A DNA stretch of 64,000 nt. It comes from Flavobacteriales bacterium (GTDB taxonomy: Bacteria; Bacteroidota; Bacteroidia; Flavobacteriales_C; GCA-002722245). Under the pieces are notes generated by a model. The model searched no databases. It saw only the letters and a list, made by a program, of their open reading frames with translations, and had not been told where the DNA came from. Below are positions 25,875-36,019 of the stretch, in pieces. The translations under genes and the position numbers were made by a program. The stretch is from positions 1-64,000 of the forward strand of contig JAHEZL010000010.1 in assembly GCA_023251095.1 (NCBI GenBank), given 5' to 3'. Position 1 is the stretch's first letter; every line of letters begins with the position of its first letter.

Positions 25875-28853
25875 TTATTTTTGCATTACTAATGAAAATG
25901 TGCTTTGCAATGAGCTTGAATTTATTTTTACCAAATAAACTCCATTCGATAAACTACTTGTAAAAAGTGGAATTTGATTTTGTCCAGAAATTAAATTTAT
26001 ACTTTCAGACATCACTTTTTGTCCAAGTATATCACAAACTGAAATCTCTACTAAACATGTTTCGGTTACTGATAATTTCAATGTTACATCTCCAGTTGTT
26101 GGATTTGGATAAAGATTGCTAATAGATGGTGAAATTTCGGAAATCTCTATTTTACTAGTATCGCAAACAGACACTGTTAAACTTCCTGTAGCAGAAGCTT
26201 TGCAGCCATTTGCATTAGTTACCTCACAAGTATAGTTACCAGCTTTAATTCCTTTTGAAATTTGAGATACACCTACTCCATTTCCACTCCATAAATAAGT
26301 TTTGAATCCTGATCCAGCATCAAAAATTACAGAATCTCCTTTACAAATTGTTTGATTAGGTATAGTTATAACCGGAAATGGATTTTCAATTGTAATAGAA
26401 GCTGTATCAGCACAACCATTACCATCCAAAACAGTGGCTTCATAAACCTTGGAAGAATTGAAAAGAACGACAGAATCATTAATAACACTGGAATTTACCC
26501 AGTTATATTTATATGGATGTTTTCCAAAAAATGCGATAGCAGTAGCTGATCCAATATTTTGGGAGCAAATAGTATCAACTACATCAGTAAAAGTCAATTG
26601 AAAATTACTGCAAATATTTGGAGAGTCACCTATAATACGGCAAACCTGACTCTTTTTAATACCGTTGTATGAATAAAAATGACCAGCAATAAGGATATTT
26701 CCATCGGGCTGTAATATAACGGGACTCACATCCGCATTTTTTCCACTTCCTTGATTAATAGTAAAAACACTGTCAACGGTTCCATCTGTATTCAAACGAT
26801 TAAAACCTGAACCACCCACTAATATTTTTTGATCCGACTGAACAACAATAGAATAGACAGGGAAATATATTCCAACTGTTCTTGCGGACACGAAAGAATT
26901 ATCAAGTGTTCCGTTTGAATTTAACCGTACAACATACGACTTTTTAATACCATCGTAATACAACACTTTACCGCCTATTAATATCTTATTGTCAGGCTGA
27001 ACAGCGATAGCGTACACCTCCGAATTCCATGCTTCCTTTATAGAAAAGGATTTATCTAAACTTCCATTTGCATTTAATCTTAGTATGATACGATTAAGTC
27101 CGTTGATAACAAACAAACCCCCAATCAAAATTTTACTATCTGACTGCACTACAATTGATCTGACATCGGGGTGGTAATCTGATAGTATTGTGTTAAAAGA
27201 TTCATCTAATTTTCCATCTGATTTTAATCTGGCAATTCCATTTTTAGTAGTTCCATTGTATGAAGTGAAAGTACCTCCAATTAATATTTTTCCATCAGGT
27301 TGTAATGCGAGAGAATGTATTTCAGCTCCACCTGTCCCCGGGTTGAAAGAATAGTCAAGTGTTCCATCGGGATTTAAGCGGGCAATGCCATTTCGCGCAA
27401 CATTATTGTATGATATAAATGCTCCTCCAATTAAAATTTTCCCGTCAGGCTGCACCAGCATGCAATGAATTAAGCCACTGAAAGAGAACTCTGCATCAGT
27501 GTTTGCCCCTTTTGAATTAAATGTATTGTCAATGGTTCCGTCAGAATTTAATCGGATTAAGGATCCTCTACCATAGTTTTTATACATGAATTGCCCCGAG
27601 ATCAAAATCTTCTTATCGGGTTGTAATGCCATTACTTCAATGTAATTATAGGGCCCATAAAGTGAAGGATTAAAAGAACCATCTATACTCCCATTATCAT
27701 TTAAACGGGCAATATACTTTCTATTTGTCCCATTAAAAGAAGTGAAATTTCCACCAATCAAAATTTTTCCGTCTGCTTGCAAAGCAATAGAATAAATAAT
27801 ATCATTCGTTCCATCCATTGGATTAAAAGAAGTATCCAAAGTTCCGTCAGAATTCAATTTTGCTATATGATTTCTTTCCATTCCGGAATAAAAAGTAAAA
27901 TCTCCCCCAATCAATATTTTTCCGACAGAATCTACACATATTGATCTTACGGAATTATTTGCACCGAATCCAGGATTAAAAGTAGTATCAATACTTCCGT
28001 CAGAATTTAATCTTGCAATATGATTTCTATTTATACCATTATAATCAGTGAAATCTCCTCCAATCAAAATTTTACCTATAGAATCAATAACAAGTGATTT
28101 AACCAAATTATTTGCGCCTGTTCCTAGATCAAAAGAAGTGTCTATAGTTCCATCAGAATTCAATCTTGCAATATGATTTCTGCTTATGCCATTATATTCA
28201 GTAAAATCTCCTCCAATCAAAATTTTACCTATAGAATCAATAACGATTGATGTAACTGAATTATTTGCACCTGTTCCCGGATCAAAAGAAGTGTCTATAG
28301 TTCCATCGGGATTTAATCTTGCGATATGATTTCTGACGACACCATCATAACTTGTAAAATCTCCTCCGATTAAAATTTTCTTATCAGACTGAAGGACAAT
28401 GAAATTAATAGAGTTATTAGGCCCCACCCCGCTATTAAACGACGAGTCAAGGTTTCTATTATAATCGAATCGAAGAATATAGTTTTTCTTTGATTTCCCA
28501 TATCCGGTAAAACTTCCACCAACCAAAGTTTTTGTATCAGGCTGAATGGCTAATGTATTTACAGGATTATTGGGGAAATCTGCAAATGGGTGTGTAAAAA
28601 AAGAAGATCCATTCACATTGACTGTAGCAACTCCACCAGAACCTATCCCACTGTAGATATTAAAGCCTCCACCTAACATTATAAGTCCATCTGAACGAAT
28701 AGCAACTGAACTAACGAAGTGATTTGGGCCATCTCCATATTGATAGCCAATATCATTTCTATTAAATGTAGTATCTAAAGCACCTGCTTGCCCATAAACG
28801 AAAACACTATTCAATAACACGAATAATATTACAACACATTTAATTTTAATCAT
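25875..28853 (-). CDS. Large T9SS-secreted delta-60 repeat protein
   Basis: 992 residues from ATG 28853 (signal peptide MIKIKCVVILFVLLNSVFVYG; upstream in-frame starts add no signal). Residues about 30-720 hold more than a dozen delta-60 repeats, each about 50 residues with KILIGGDFTSYNG and ARLNSDGTIDTSF, typical beta-propeller blades. Then come two Ig/PKD-like domains (DGNGCADTA and TNANGCKAS ends) and a C-terminal T9SS sorting domain (LYPNPTTGDV ... GVYLVKI, ending LVMQK). Likely a surface adhesin or matrix protein. Several blades (about 28000-28350) are nearly identical in DNA, suggesting recent blade duplication. Its stop abuts ilvC copy E. Confidence 0.9.
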   Translation of the reverse strand: MIKIKCVVILFVLLNSVFVYGQAGALDTTFNRNDIGYQYGDGPNHFVSSVAIRSDGLIMLGGGFNIYSGIGSGGVATVNVNGSSFFTHPFADFPNNPVNTLAIQPDTKTLVGGSFTGYGKSKKNYILRFDYNRNLDSSFNSGVGPNNSINFIVLQSDKKILIGGDFTSYDGVVRNHIARLNPDGTIDTSFDPGTGANNSVTSIVIDSIGKILIGGDFTEYNGISRNHIARLNSDGTIDTSFDLGTGANNLVKSLVIDSIGKILIGGDFTDYNGINRNHIARLNSDGSIDTTFNPGFGANNSVRSICVDSVGKILIGGDFTFYSGMERNHIAKLNSDGTLDTSFNPMDGTNDIIYSIALQADGKILIGGNFTSFNGTNRKYIARLNDNGSIDGSFNPSLYGPYNYIEVMALQPDKKILISGQFMYKNYGRGSLIRLNSDGTIDNTFNSKGANTDAEFSFSGLIHCMLVQPDGKILIGGAFISYNNVARNGIARLNPDGTLDYSFNPGTGGAEIHSLALQPDGKILIGGTFTSYNGTTKNGIARLKSDGKLDESFNTILSDYHPDVRSIVVQSDSKILIGGLFVINGLNRIILRLNANGSLDKSFSIKEAWNSEVYAIAVQPDNKILIGGKVLYYDGIKKSYVVRLNSNGTLDNSFVSARTVGIYFPVYSIVVQSDQKILVGGSGFNRLNTDGTVDSVFTINQGSGKNADVSPVILQPDGNILIAGHFYSYNGIKKSQVCRIIGDSPNICSNFQLTFTDVVDTICSQNIGSATAIAFFGKHPYKYNWVNSSVINDSVVLFNSSKVYEATVLDGNGCADTASITIENPFPVITIPNQTICKGDSVIFDAGSGFKTYLWSGNGVGVSQISKGIKAGNYTCEVTNANGCKASATGSLTVSVCDTSKIEISEISPSISNLYPNPTTGDVTLKLSVTETCLVEISVCDILGQKVMSESINLISGQNQIPLFTSSLSNGVYLVKINSSSLQSTFSLVMQK

Positions 28854-28933
28854 AAAACTGCTTTGAGAAATCATCCAAAATCTTTTCGAATTTAGGAAAA
28901 TATAGAGAACCATAAAAACTGAAATTAAACATC

Positions 28934-28964
28934 AAAAAAAATCCCCACGATTTCTCGCAGGGAT
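28934..28964 (-). terminator. ilvC-type terminator hairpin, copy D
   Basis: ATCCCCACGA (28941-28950), loop TTTC, TCGCAGGGAT (28955-28964): a 10-bp stem with a GAAA loop in minus-strand RNA and a U-run from the A-tract 28934-28940. Practically identical to the hairpin after resident ilvC. Confidence 0.88.
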
Positions 28965-28991
28965 CTTGTACTTTATTTATCTTCTTAAAGC

Positions 28992-29092
28992 CTACGCCTC
29001 CTCCAACTCCACTACTCTCTCCACTCCTACAGAAATAGATTTCATAGCACCCATCGCTCCTCTTAATGTTTTACCGATTTGTTCAATTGGAT
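28992..29092 (-). repeat. ilvC 3'-end fragment, copy D
   Basis: 101 bp encoding [20 protein letters not shown] and then [12 protein letters not shown] with TAG stop, intact in frame. Terminal Ala codon is GCG rather than GCT. Lies between glpD (stop 29130) and an ilvC-type terminator. Confidence 0.92.
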
Positions 29093-29129
29093 TTAATTGG
29101 TGTCTGTCCCATAGCCGTCCCTCATTTTT

Positions 29130-30692
29130 TTACAGCATATAACATTTCGCAATCGATTGAAAAAGCTCCACTTGCTTTTTAATCCATTCTTCAGATTCAC
29201 CTAATTCCTGCGCCATTACTTTTGCTACGTCAGGAGCAACCTCAACAGCTGCTTTCACATCAAGAAACAACAAACGCGTTCTTCGCGCTAAAACATCTTC
29301 TAGTTGCACCGCCATTTCATTGCGCACGGCCCAAATCACTTCCGCAAAAACATAAGGATATTCCTGATGTATTTTCTCCCCCCATCTTGAATTTTCTTGA
29401 ATCAATTTTTGGATGGATGCAGCGTCCGTTCCATAAACAACTAAATGATTTCTCTGCAAAGATGCTTTTAAGTAACCGTGAATTTTATATTCCGAAGTGG
29501 TACATTTTTTAATAGGCAAGTCGGCTTCCTTGGCAACTAAATCTATTGTTTCTTCTGCCATCTTTCGGTAGGTCGTCCACTTACCGCCGGTGATGGTTAT
29601 TAAACCACTCTCTTCGGTGAACAATTTATGACTCCTCGAAATATCCTTCGTGTTTTTACCTTCTTTAGCAGGTTTTGCTAAAGGACGTAAACCACAAAAC
29701 ACCGATTTTATATCTTCCATCTTCGCTTCCTGCAGCGCATATCGATTGAAATTGTCTAAAATGAATTGTACTTCTTGTTCAGTAGGTTTTGGATCTAAAG
29801 ATTCTTTTTCTACCAAAACATCTGTAGTTCCTACTACTAATTTATCGTGCCATGGTATAGCGAAAAGAACTCTCCCATCGCTTGTTTTAGGAATCATGAG
29901 TGCCTTGGTGCTGGGCAAAAACTTACTATCGAGAACGATATGTGTTCCCTGACTCACCTGAATACTAGAGGCTCTTCCGGGTTGATCCAATTTCAAAATC
30001 TGATCTACAAAAACACCTGTGGCATTCACTACCGCTTTTGCATTCAGCGAATATTCTATATCATTCAACACATCCTTTGCTACTACTCCAGTAATTTTAC
30101 CAGCATCATTTTTACTAAATGATTTTACCTTCATGTAGTTGAGTACTATCGCCCCATTGTCGGCTGCCGATTGCGCTAAATTAATCGCCAATCTGGCGTC
30201 GTCAAATTGTCCGTCGTGATACACTACGCCTTTCACCAACTTTTCTTTTTTGATACCTGGCAAGGTATTTTCTACTTCCTTTACTGAAATAATTTCTGAT
30301 TTTCCTAAGCTCAAGCTTCCCGATAACCAATCGTATAATTTGAGTCCCACAGTATACTTCAATGCCTCTAACCAAGAAAACGTTGGAATTAAAAAAGTTT
30401 GATTATCGCACACATGAGGAGCATTCTTAAGCAACAATCCTCTTTCATGTAAGGCCTCAAATACCAATTTGATATTTCCTTGTGCCAGATACCTCACACC
30501 ACCATGAACCAGCTTAGTACTTCTGCTTGATGTTCCTTTCGCAAAATCACTTTGTTCTAACAACAATGTTTTGTATCCTCTTAACGAAGCATCAAGTGCA
30601 ATTCCCAGTCCGGTGGCTCCTCCTCCAATGACAATGATATCCCAAATTGTAGAAGTGTTTTTTATATATTGCAGACTATCGCGTCGGTTCAT
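29130..30692 (-). CDS. glpD: Aerobic glycerol-3-phosphate dehydrogenase
   Basis: 520 residues. N-terminal FAD site IIVIGGGATGLGIALDA (about 20-36), then ERGLLLKNAPH and TTDVLVEKESLDPKPTEQEV, VFCGLRPLA and ITGGKWTTYRKMAEE, all typical of GlpD. It is a membrane-associated flavoprotein oxidising sn-glycerol-3-phosphate to DHAP and passing electrons to quinone. Divergent from glpT-glpQ with 60 bp between starts. The three glp genes form a complete uptake and use module, and they lie between ilvC copies C and D, so they may have been acquired as cargo or be older residents. Confidence 0.95.
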   Translation of the reverse strand: MNRRDSLQYIKNTSTIWDIIVIGGGATGLGIALDASLRGYKTLLLEQSDFAKGTSSRSTKLVHGGVRYLAQGNIKLVFEALHERGLLLKNAPHVCDNQTFLIPTFSWLEALKYTVGLKLYDWLSGSLSLGKSEIISVKEVENTLPGIKKEKLVKGVVYHDGQFDDARLAINLAQSAADNGAIVLNYMKVKSFSKNDAGKITGVVAKDVLNDIEYSLNAKAVVNATGVFVDQILKLDQPGRASSIQVSQGTHIVLDSKFLPSTKALMIPKTSDGRVLFAIPWHDKLVVGTTDVLVEKESLDPKPTEQEVQFILDNFNRYALQEAKMEDIKSVFCGLRPLAKPAKEGKNTKDISRSHKLFTEESGLITITGGKWTTYRKMAEETIDLVAKEADLPIKKCTTSEYKIHGYLKASLQRNHLVVYGTDAASIQKLIQENSRWGEKIHQEYPYVFAEVIWAVRNEMAVQLEDVLARRTRLLFLDVKAAVEVAPDVAKVMAQELGESEEWIKKQVELFQSIAKCYML

Positions 30693-30752
30693 AGGTATCG
30701 AAATTAACTATAAATCCTTTATGCCGTACACAGAGAAAAAAAGGACTAATAA

Positions 30753-32090
30753 ATGTTTAAATTTTTAAAACCACCAGCACAACGTCCTGCAATTGCCGAT
30801 GATCAAAAAGATGCGGCTTACAAAAAATACCGATGGCAAGTTTTCCTGGGAATATTTATTGGTTACGCTGGTTACTACTTGGTGCGAAAAAACTTCACCA
30901 TGGCCATGCCCGATTTGATTGATGCCGGATATACCAAAGCCCAACTTGGATTCGCCCTATCGGGAGTTTCTATAGCTTACGGAATTAGTAAATTGGTGAT
31001 GGGAATGCTTTCCGATAAAAGCAATGCCAGAATATTTCTTCCCTTGGGTTTAATTTTATCTGGATTGACCATGATATTCATGGGACTCACGCATTGGGCA
31101 ACCTTATCGGTATATTCTATGTTTATTATATTGGCCATCAACGGATGGTTTCAAGGTATGGGTTGGCCCCCCAGTGGCAGAGTAATGGTATACTGGTTTT
31201 CACAGAAAGAACGTGCCAGAAAAATGTCTCTATGGAATGTGGCACACAACGTTGGTGGTGCCTTAGCAGGAAAAGTAGCGATACTTGGAACACTCATTTT
31301 TGGCGCATGGCAAAGTAAATTGTACTTCCCTGGATTCGTCGCTATCGTTATCGCCGTTATTGCCTATTTTTTAATTCGTGATACACCTCAATCGTGCGGA
31401 TTGCCCGACATTGAAACTTACAAAGGTGATCGCGAAGCAAACAACGGCAATGAGAAAAGTGTGCAGAAATATTCTAGTAAGGAAATTTTCATGAAGTACA
31501 TTCTTAAAAATAAAATGCTTTGGTATATCTCCATTATTAATGTGTTTGTTTATCTCGTTAGAAACGGAGTGGTAGATTGGGCACCTACATATTTAAAAGA
31601 AGCTAAAGATTATGATTTGAGCGACCAAGGATGGGCCACCTTCGCTTATGAATTTGCAGGAATACCAGGAACTTTGTTGTGCGGCTACCTCTCCGATAAA
31701 TACTTCAAGGGCAATCGTTCTTTGGCTACCATTATCTTCATGTTGTTTGTTACAATTGCCGTTTTGGTGTACTGGCTAAATCCAAAAGGAAATTTTATGG
31801 TGGATCAAATTGCACTCATCGCCATCGGATTTTTTATCTATGGTCCGGTAATGTTAATTGGTGTTTTTGCACTTGACTTGGTGCCACGTGATGCTGCTGG
31901 TACTGCTGCCGGATTCACCGGATTTTTTGGTTATTTAGGTGGTGCCGCCTTCGCCAATATCGGCTTTGGATATGTGGTAGATAAATGGCAATGGGATGGC
32001 GGTTTTATTGTCATTATTGCCGCTTGTATTCTTGCTATTTTAATTTCATTGCTTACTTACCGACACGAAAAAAAACACAGTAGTTTATGA
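30753..32090 (+). CDS. glpT: Glycerol-3-phosphate transporter, MFS/OPA family
   Basis: 445 residues with about twelve transmembrane helices. Family marks: YAGYYLVRKNFTMAMPDL in the first helix region, SDKSNAR after helix 3, WFQGMGWPPSGRVMVYWFS, and RNGVVDWAPTYL in the second half. The OPA family exchanges organophosphates for phosphate; the glpD and glpQ neighbours point to glycerol-3-phosphate. Its stop overlaps the glpQ start by 4 bp. Confidence 0.9.
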   Translation: MFKFLKPPAQRPAIADDQKDAAYKKYRWQVFLGIFIGYAGYYLVRKNFTMAMPDLIDAGYTKAQLGFALSGVSIAYGISKLVMGMLSDKSNARIFLPLGLILSGLTMIFMGLTHWATLSVYSMFIILAINGWFQGMGWPPSGRVMVYWFSQKERARKMSLWNVAHNVGGALAGKVAILGTLIFGAWQSKLYFPGFVAIVIAVIAYFLIRDTPQSCGLPDIETYKGDREANNGNEKSVQKYSSKEIFMKYILKNKMLWYISIINVFVYLVRNGVVDWAPTYLKEAKDYDLSDQGWATFAYEFAGIPGTLLCGYLSDKYFKGNRSLATIIFMLFVTIAVLVYWLNPKGNFMVDQIALIAIGFFIYGPVMLIGVFALDLVPRDAAGTAAGFTGFFGYLGGAAFANIGFGYVVDKWQWDGGFIVIIAACILAILISLLTYRHEKKHSSL

Positions 32091-33181
32091 AGCTATTAGT
32101 CATTTCATTGATTTTTCTTTGGACTTGTTCGAACAACAATTACATGGTTAATTCTCTTTCAGTATCGCAAGAGCAGCTGCTCACTCAAATACCTCAACAT
32201 ATCGTAATTGCTCACCGCGGAACTACTTTTTTCGCTCCCGAAGAAACAGAAACCGCCATGATATGGGCGAGAAATACAGGTGCTCATTATTTGGAATTCG
32301 ACATTCAAAGAACCAAAGACTTTTATTTGGTAGCGCTGCATGATGACAATCTTATTCGCACCAGCAATGTTGAAGAGGTTTTTCCTCACAAAAAAAATCT
32401 TCCTGTTTCAGAATTTACTTATGCTGAATTATTACAACTCAATTTCGGAAAATGGTTTAATGAACTTTACCCACAGCGTCGAGATAGCGTTTTCGAATGG
32501 CAAGATATTCTTACGTTAGAAGACATTGTTCAAATAGCCGAAGGCAAATGCATTGCAAGAGATTCAAACAAAATAAAAATGGTGCGCAGCAATGAAAAAG
32601 GAACAATTGAAACCATCTATAAAACAGATGTTAGTGATCAAAAACACCGTCCGGGCCTTTATATCGAAACAAAAAAACCAGAGTTATTTCCTGGTATTGA
32701 AAAAGATTTGAAAAAAGAATTGATTCGTTTAAAATGGTACGAACACTACAAAAATATTGAAGTTTATAAAGACAAAATTGGAATAGCGAATTCTCCGCAA
32801 AGAATAATTCTTCAAACATTCTCTAAAAAAAGTTTAACCCTCTTGCATCAAGAATTTGGCGACCATATGCCTATTTGTTTTTTGCTTTGGAGAGGAAATG
32901 AATCTACCGACGATTTGCCCGATGATCAACCTGAAACTTTTTTAAAGTGGGTTAATTTTGCGATCGATAATGGCGCAACGATTATTGGTCCGAGTATTGG
33001 CGGCGCACCAAATAATTACCCCAATTTGTTAACTACCGAAAATTTAAAGATTCTCAAAAAAAGTAAATTACTCGTTCATCCATACTCCTTCGATACACCG
33101 GAACAGTTAAACAAATACGGCAAAGAAATTCAAGGTATATTTAGCAATAAAGCCAATGAAGCGCTTAACTTTTTTAAATAA
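32087..33181 (+). CDS. glpQ: Glycerophosphodiester phosphodiesterase
   Basis: 364 residues; N-terminus MKLLVISLIFLWTCSNN with a lipobox-like LWTC (Cys14). GDPD-fold motifs: IAHRGTTFFAPEET (catalytic His), LEFDIQRTKD, VALHDDNL. The Gly of the usual HRG..PENT motif region is kept but Pro-Glu-Asn is altered to Pro-Glu-Glu. It hydrolyses glycerophosphodiesters to glycerol-3-phosphate, feeding GlpT and GlpD. Cotranscribed with glpT (ATGA overlap). Confidence 0.9.
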   Translation: MKLLVISLIFLWTCSNNNYMVNSLSVSQEQLLTQIPQHIVIAHRGTTFFAPEETETAMIWARNTGAHYLEFDIQRTKDFYLVALHDDNLIRTSNVEEVFPHKKNLPVSEFTYAELLQLNFGKWFNELYPQRRDSVFEWQDILTLEDIVQIAEGKCIARDSNKIKMVRSNEKGTIETIYKTDVSDQKHRPGLYIETKKPELFPGIEKDLKKELIRLKWYEHYKNIEVYKDKIGIANSPQRIILQTFSKKSLTLLHQEFGDHMPICFLLWRGNESTDDLPDDQPETFLKWVNFAIDNGATIIGPSIGGAPNNYPNLLTTENLKILKKSKLLVHPYSFDTPEQLNKYGKEIQGIFSNKANEALNFFK

Positions 33182-33214
33182 AATCCCTACTCTAAGAGTT
33201 ACTTATTGAGACAA

Positions 33215-33664
33215 TTATCTTCCTTTTTTTGGAAGTCCTAATAGATATATTTTTTTACCCCTTCCTTTTAAAACTCCTTTTTTCCAAATATAATTTTCGC
33301 TTTTCAGATCTTTGGTAAGTTCATCTAAATCTTTTAAGGTATAGGTTCGAACATTAGATACGGCGCCATCCCAGGCAAAGTAGAAAGGGAGGACAGGAAT
33401 AAAATAAGTAAATACAATTTGCTTCCAGGAAAGTGGTTTTACAAAAGGAGTGATAAAAAACGTCATTAAAAAATTCAAAGGCAATGCAATCCACCACAGT
33501 ATATTTGGCAAACTATTGTCGCTGATTTCATAAATACAAATGGGTTGTTGACTACTTTGAGCATCTTGCAAAATCTTTTTAGCAGTTTCAGAATTCATGT
33601 GATGAAAACTGCAGATTGAAACCAGCAACAAGAGGCGGGCAGCCAACAATTGATCGGCTATCAT
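33215..33664 (-). pseudogene. Truncated C-terminal part of a methyltransferase-like membrane protein
   Basis: About 149 residues from ATG 33664. It contains FHHMNSETAKKILQDAQ, a two-helix membrane segment (about 58-95) and AWDGAVSNVRTYTLKDLDEL. These resemble the C-terminal half of a Bacteroidota family that normally carries an N-terminal SAM-binding Rossmann domain. No such N-terminal domain is found upstream: the next 670 bp are non-coding. I infer a 5'-truncated remnant; a genuine short protein remains possible since the frame is intact. Confidence 0.55.
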
Positions 33665-33670
33665 TTCCAA

Positions 33671-34336
33671 TTTCCTTTTACCTTAACTAGTAAAGATCAC
33701 CTCCCTACACCCACCAAAGCCCTTCAATCTCATTAGTTCCCTTTCCAGCGGTATCAATTATCCGGAAACCACTTCTCCCACCAGTAAATCCAATCATTTA
33801 CATTTCTAAAAGAAATAAACAAGAAAGTTTTATCACTGAAAACAGCAAGTAATATTTAACCCCATCGCCTTTCACGATAGTGGTTTATGCTGTATTTCTT
33901 TTGAGGATTTTCTTTGAGATGGTTTTCCACACTTCTGCTTCATCAAAAAAACCACTGAAAGTAAAATCCTTCCTTTTTACGTCTTTGTACTTCTAGCAGG
34001 ATCACTGGATTCCACATTTTACGGGAAATTTCAACGCCACTTATAAACTTTATATGACACCTCTGTTTTACTTCTGAAATGAAGTGAAATCTACTTGTGT
34101 TTTACGTATCGATCCGCTTATAAATCTAGCGGTGGATAAGGATTCCCGTGTTCAATGATTCTTCACTTATAGATTTAACTTTTATATCTACCAATGTTTT
34201 TAAATGTGCAGGATTGGTGGTTGTAAATGGGAATCTATTTGTCTTTATCGATTCTTACCAAAAACCACATTGAAAGATTTGAATCCACTTGATTAGTATA
34301 TTTTTGTTTACTCAACTCTTTGCTTTTTGCCAGACA
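33671..34336. other. Gene-free degenerate stretch
   Basis: About 666 bp without a credible gene on either strand: frames are short and stop-rich, and no RNA gene, hairpin terminator or ilvC fragment is seen. It contains a 42-bp repeat shared with 40150-40191. Probably decayed coding DNA at a cassette junction. Confidence 0.6.
34193..34234 (+). repeat. 42-bp repeat, copy 1
   Basis: Identical to 40150-40191 apart from two mismatches. Translates in one plus frame to NVFKCAGLVVVNGN; the other copy gives NVFKWAGMVVVNGN. It lies in gene-free DNA. Confidence 0.75.
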
Positions 34337-34648
34337 TTAATTTGGAATAGTCCAGTTTTCGGGACCCGCATCAGTTTTAGTACTGTCTTTCATCTCCTCA
34401 GAAACAGCTTCCTCTTCAATTTTAACACTGTCTTTACGCTCTACTTTATCCGATTGAGGCACTCCATACCCGCCATTCCCCGTAGCAGCGCCAGTACCTT
34501 CTCCACTTGCCTCTCCATCTCCACTTGCTCCATCGTCACTTCCGCTTCCTTCCGGTAGCATAAAGGCTATTAAAAAAACTATTGCAAACAGGATAATGAC
34601 AGATTTGGCAGCGTTATCCAATATCCAGTTTTTTATTTTTTCAATCAT
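34337..34648 (-). CDS. Small single-pass membrane protein with disordered tail
   Basis: 103 residues: a short cytosolic start, one transmembrane helix (about 16-32, SVIILFAIVFLIAFMLP), then a Gly/Ser/Asp/Glu-rich low-complexity segment (33-65) and a charged tail ending ENWTIPN. No known domain. It starts 33 bp after the S41 peptidase stop on the same strand and is probably cotranscribed. The composition is biased but the frame is uninterrupted. Confidence 0.6.
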   Translation of the reverse strand: MIEKIKNWILDNAAKSVIILFAIVFLIAFMLPEGSGSDDGASGDGEASGEGTGAATGNGGYGVPQSDKVERKDSVKIEEEAVSEEMKDSTKTDAGPENWTIPN

Positions 34649-34681
34649 AAATTTCTTTTAAGTTTAAATAGGAAGAATGCT

Positions 34682-35974
34682 TCAAAGAGGCCATACCTTC
34701 ACAACACTTCCATTATCATATTCAACAATTATTTTTGAAATTTCACCATTAGAATCTTCCATTCTTATTCTCGCAAAAGGCAACTCCTTAATTTGAAAAC
34801 AATTATTTTTAATTGGAATGAGATGAAACAAATCATTACCCTTTTTATATTGAAGAACACCGGAATCTATGAAGAAACTTCGTCCATCAAAATTCCCTAT
34901 GAATTTTTTTAAATAGTTACTGTCATAACTAAAAGGATGAATTTCTGCATTGATGCTGGAAAGAGCCCAATTGAATTTGAATGTATCCATTGAATCTTTT
35001 GAACTTTTACATAGATTTTCCAACGCTGTTTTGTATGCTACATTTAATGCCGATTCACTACTACAGTTAATATGGGGGAATACACCAATGCCTTCCCAAT
35101 TCGACTTTGTAATTGGGTTTATTGCTTTGGCAAAAGGGATCGTCATATTAAAACCATTTCCTAAATAAACATTTCTAATGGGATGAGCTCCACCACCTGT
35201 AGTGTCGCCAATAATTGTAGCTCTTTTCAAATTTTTAAGATTATAGCAAAATTCTTCGCCGGCAGAAAAAGTTGATTGGCTTGTTAAAATATAAATCGGA
35301 ACATCTATCTTCTTTCCGGGAACACAGGGATCTGTCCAAAATTCTTCTGTATCGTCATCTATTCGGTAGTAAATATCATTGAGATGCACTTTCTCTTCTC
35401 CAAAAAAATAACTTGAAATATATTTCACCATTTCAGGATCACCTCCAAGGTTGTCTCTTAAATCAATAATCAATGCATTGGTATTTTCAACAGCAGAAAT
35501 AGCAGATGTAGCGGCATTTTCTCCTAATCCCAACTCACTGAATTCATTCAATTTAATATACCCAACATTTCCACTTAAGATTTCAATTTTTTGAAAACCA
35601 TAATTTGCCCATTTCATTCTTTTTTGCTCCTCATCATTAATTTGATTGAATGATAGCAGACTAGTGTTTGTTGTTGTTTTTGGATCAGTGTACCAAAATG
35701 AAAAATGATAATCACCACTTAATTTTCTCAACTCATCATGCATTTGCATAGCAAAAGCTTCTTCATCATGAAAATCCTTATATTTTCCAGAATGATTATT
35801 CGATATCAATTGATTACAAATTGAATCTACTCTTTCAGGATTTATGTAGTATTCATTAAGTTTTTCCCTAATCGCTTCTATTACTTCAGCATTTGAATTA
35901 AATGATTTATTAGATGTGGAATTATCTGCGCATGATACAAATAGCGCATAACATACAAACAACAAATACTTCAT
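34682..35974 (-). CDS. S41-family (tail-specific-like) peptidase lipoprotein
   Basis: 430 residues. N-terminal lipoprotein signal with lipobox FVSC (Cys15). N-terminal helical domain (30-90), then an S41 core: GYIKLNEFSELG, LIIDLRDNLGGDP, and TSQSTFSAGEEF with nucleophile Ser237, followed by IGDTTGGGAHP. No PDZ domain is evident, as in the tricorn-core/IRBP-like branch. The C-terminal domain (330-430) is beta-rich. Envelope-located serine peptidase of unknown substrate. Upstream lies ilvC copy C with its terminator. Confidence 0.87.
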   Translation of the reverse strand: MKYLLFVCYALFVSCADNSTSNKSFNSNAEVIEAIREKLNEYYINPERVDSICNQLISNNHSGKYKDFHDEEAFAMQMHDELRKLSGDYHFSFWYTDPKTTTNTSLLSFNQINDEEQKRMKWANYGFQKIEILSGNVGYIKLNEFSELGLGENAATSAISAVENTNALIIDLRDNLGGDPEMVKYISSYFFGEEKVHLNDIYYRIDDDTEEFWTDPCVPGKKIDVPIYILTSQSTFSAGEEFCYNLKNLKRATIIGDTTGGGAHPIRNVYLGNGFNMTIPFAKAINPITKSNWEGIGVFPHINCSSESALNVAYKTALENLCKSSKDSMDTFKFNWALSSINAEIHPFSYDSNYLKKFIGNFDGRSFFIDSGVLQYKKGNDLFHLIPIKNNCFQIKELPFARIRMEDSNGEISKIIVEYDNGSVVKVWPL

Positions 35975-36019
35975 GTGAGGGTTTTTACTAGTAATTAAAG
36001 ATTTCCAACCCCACTAAAA

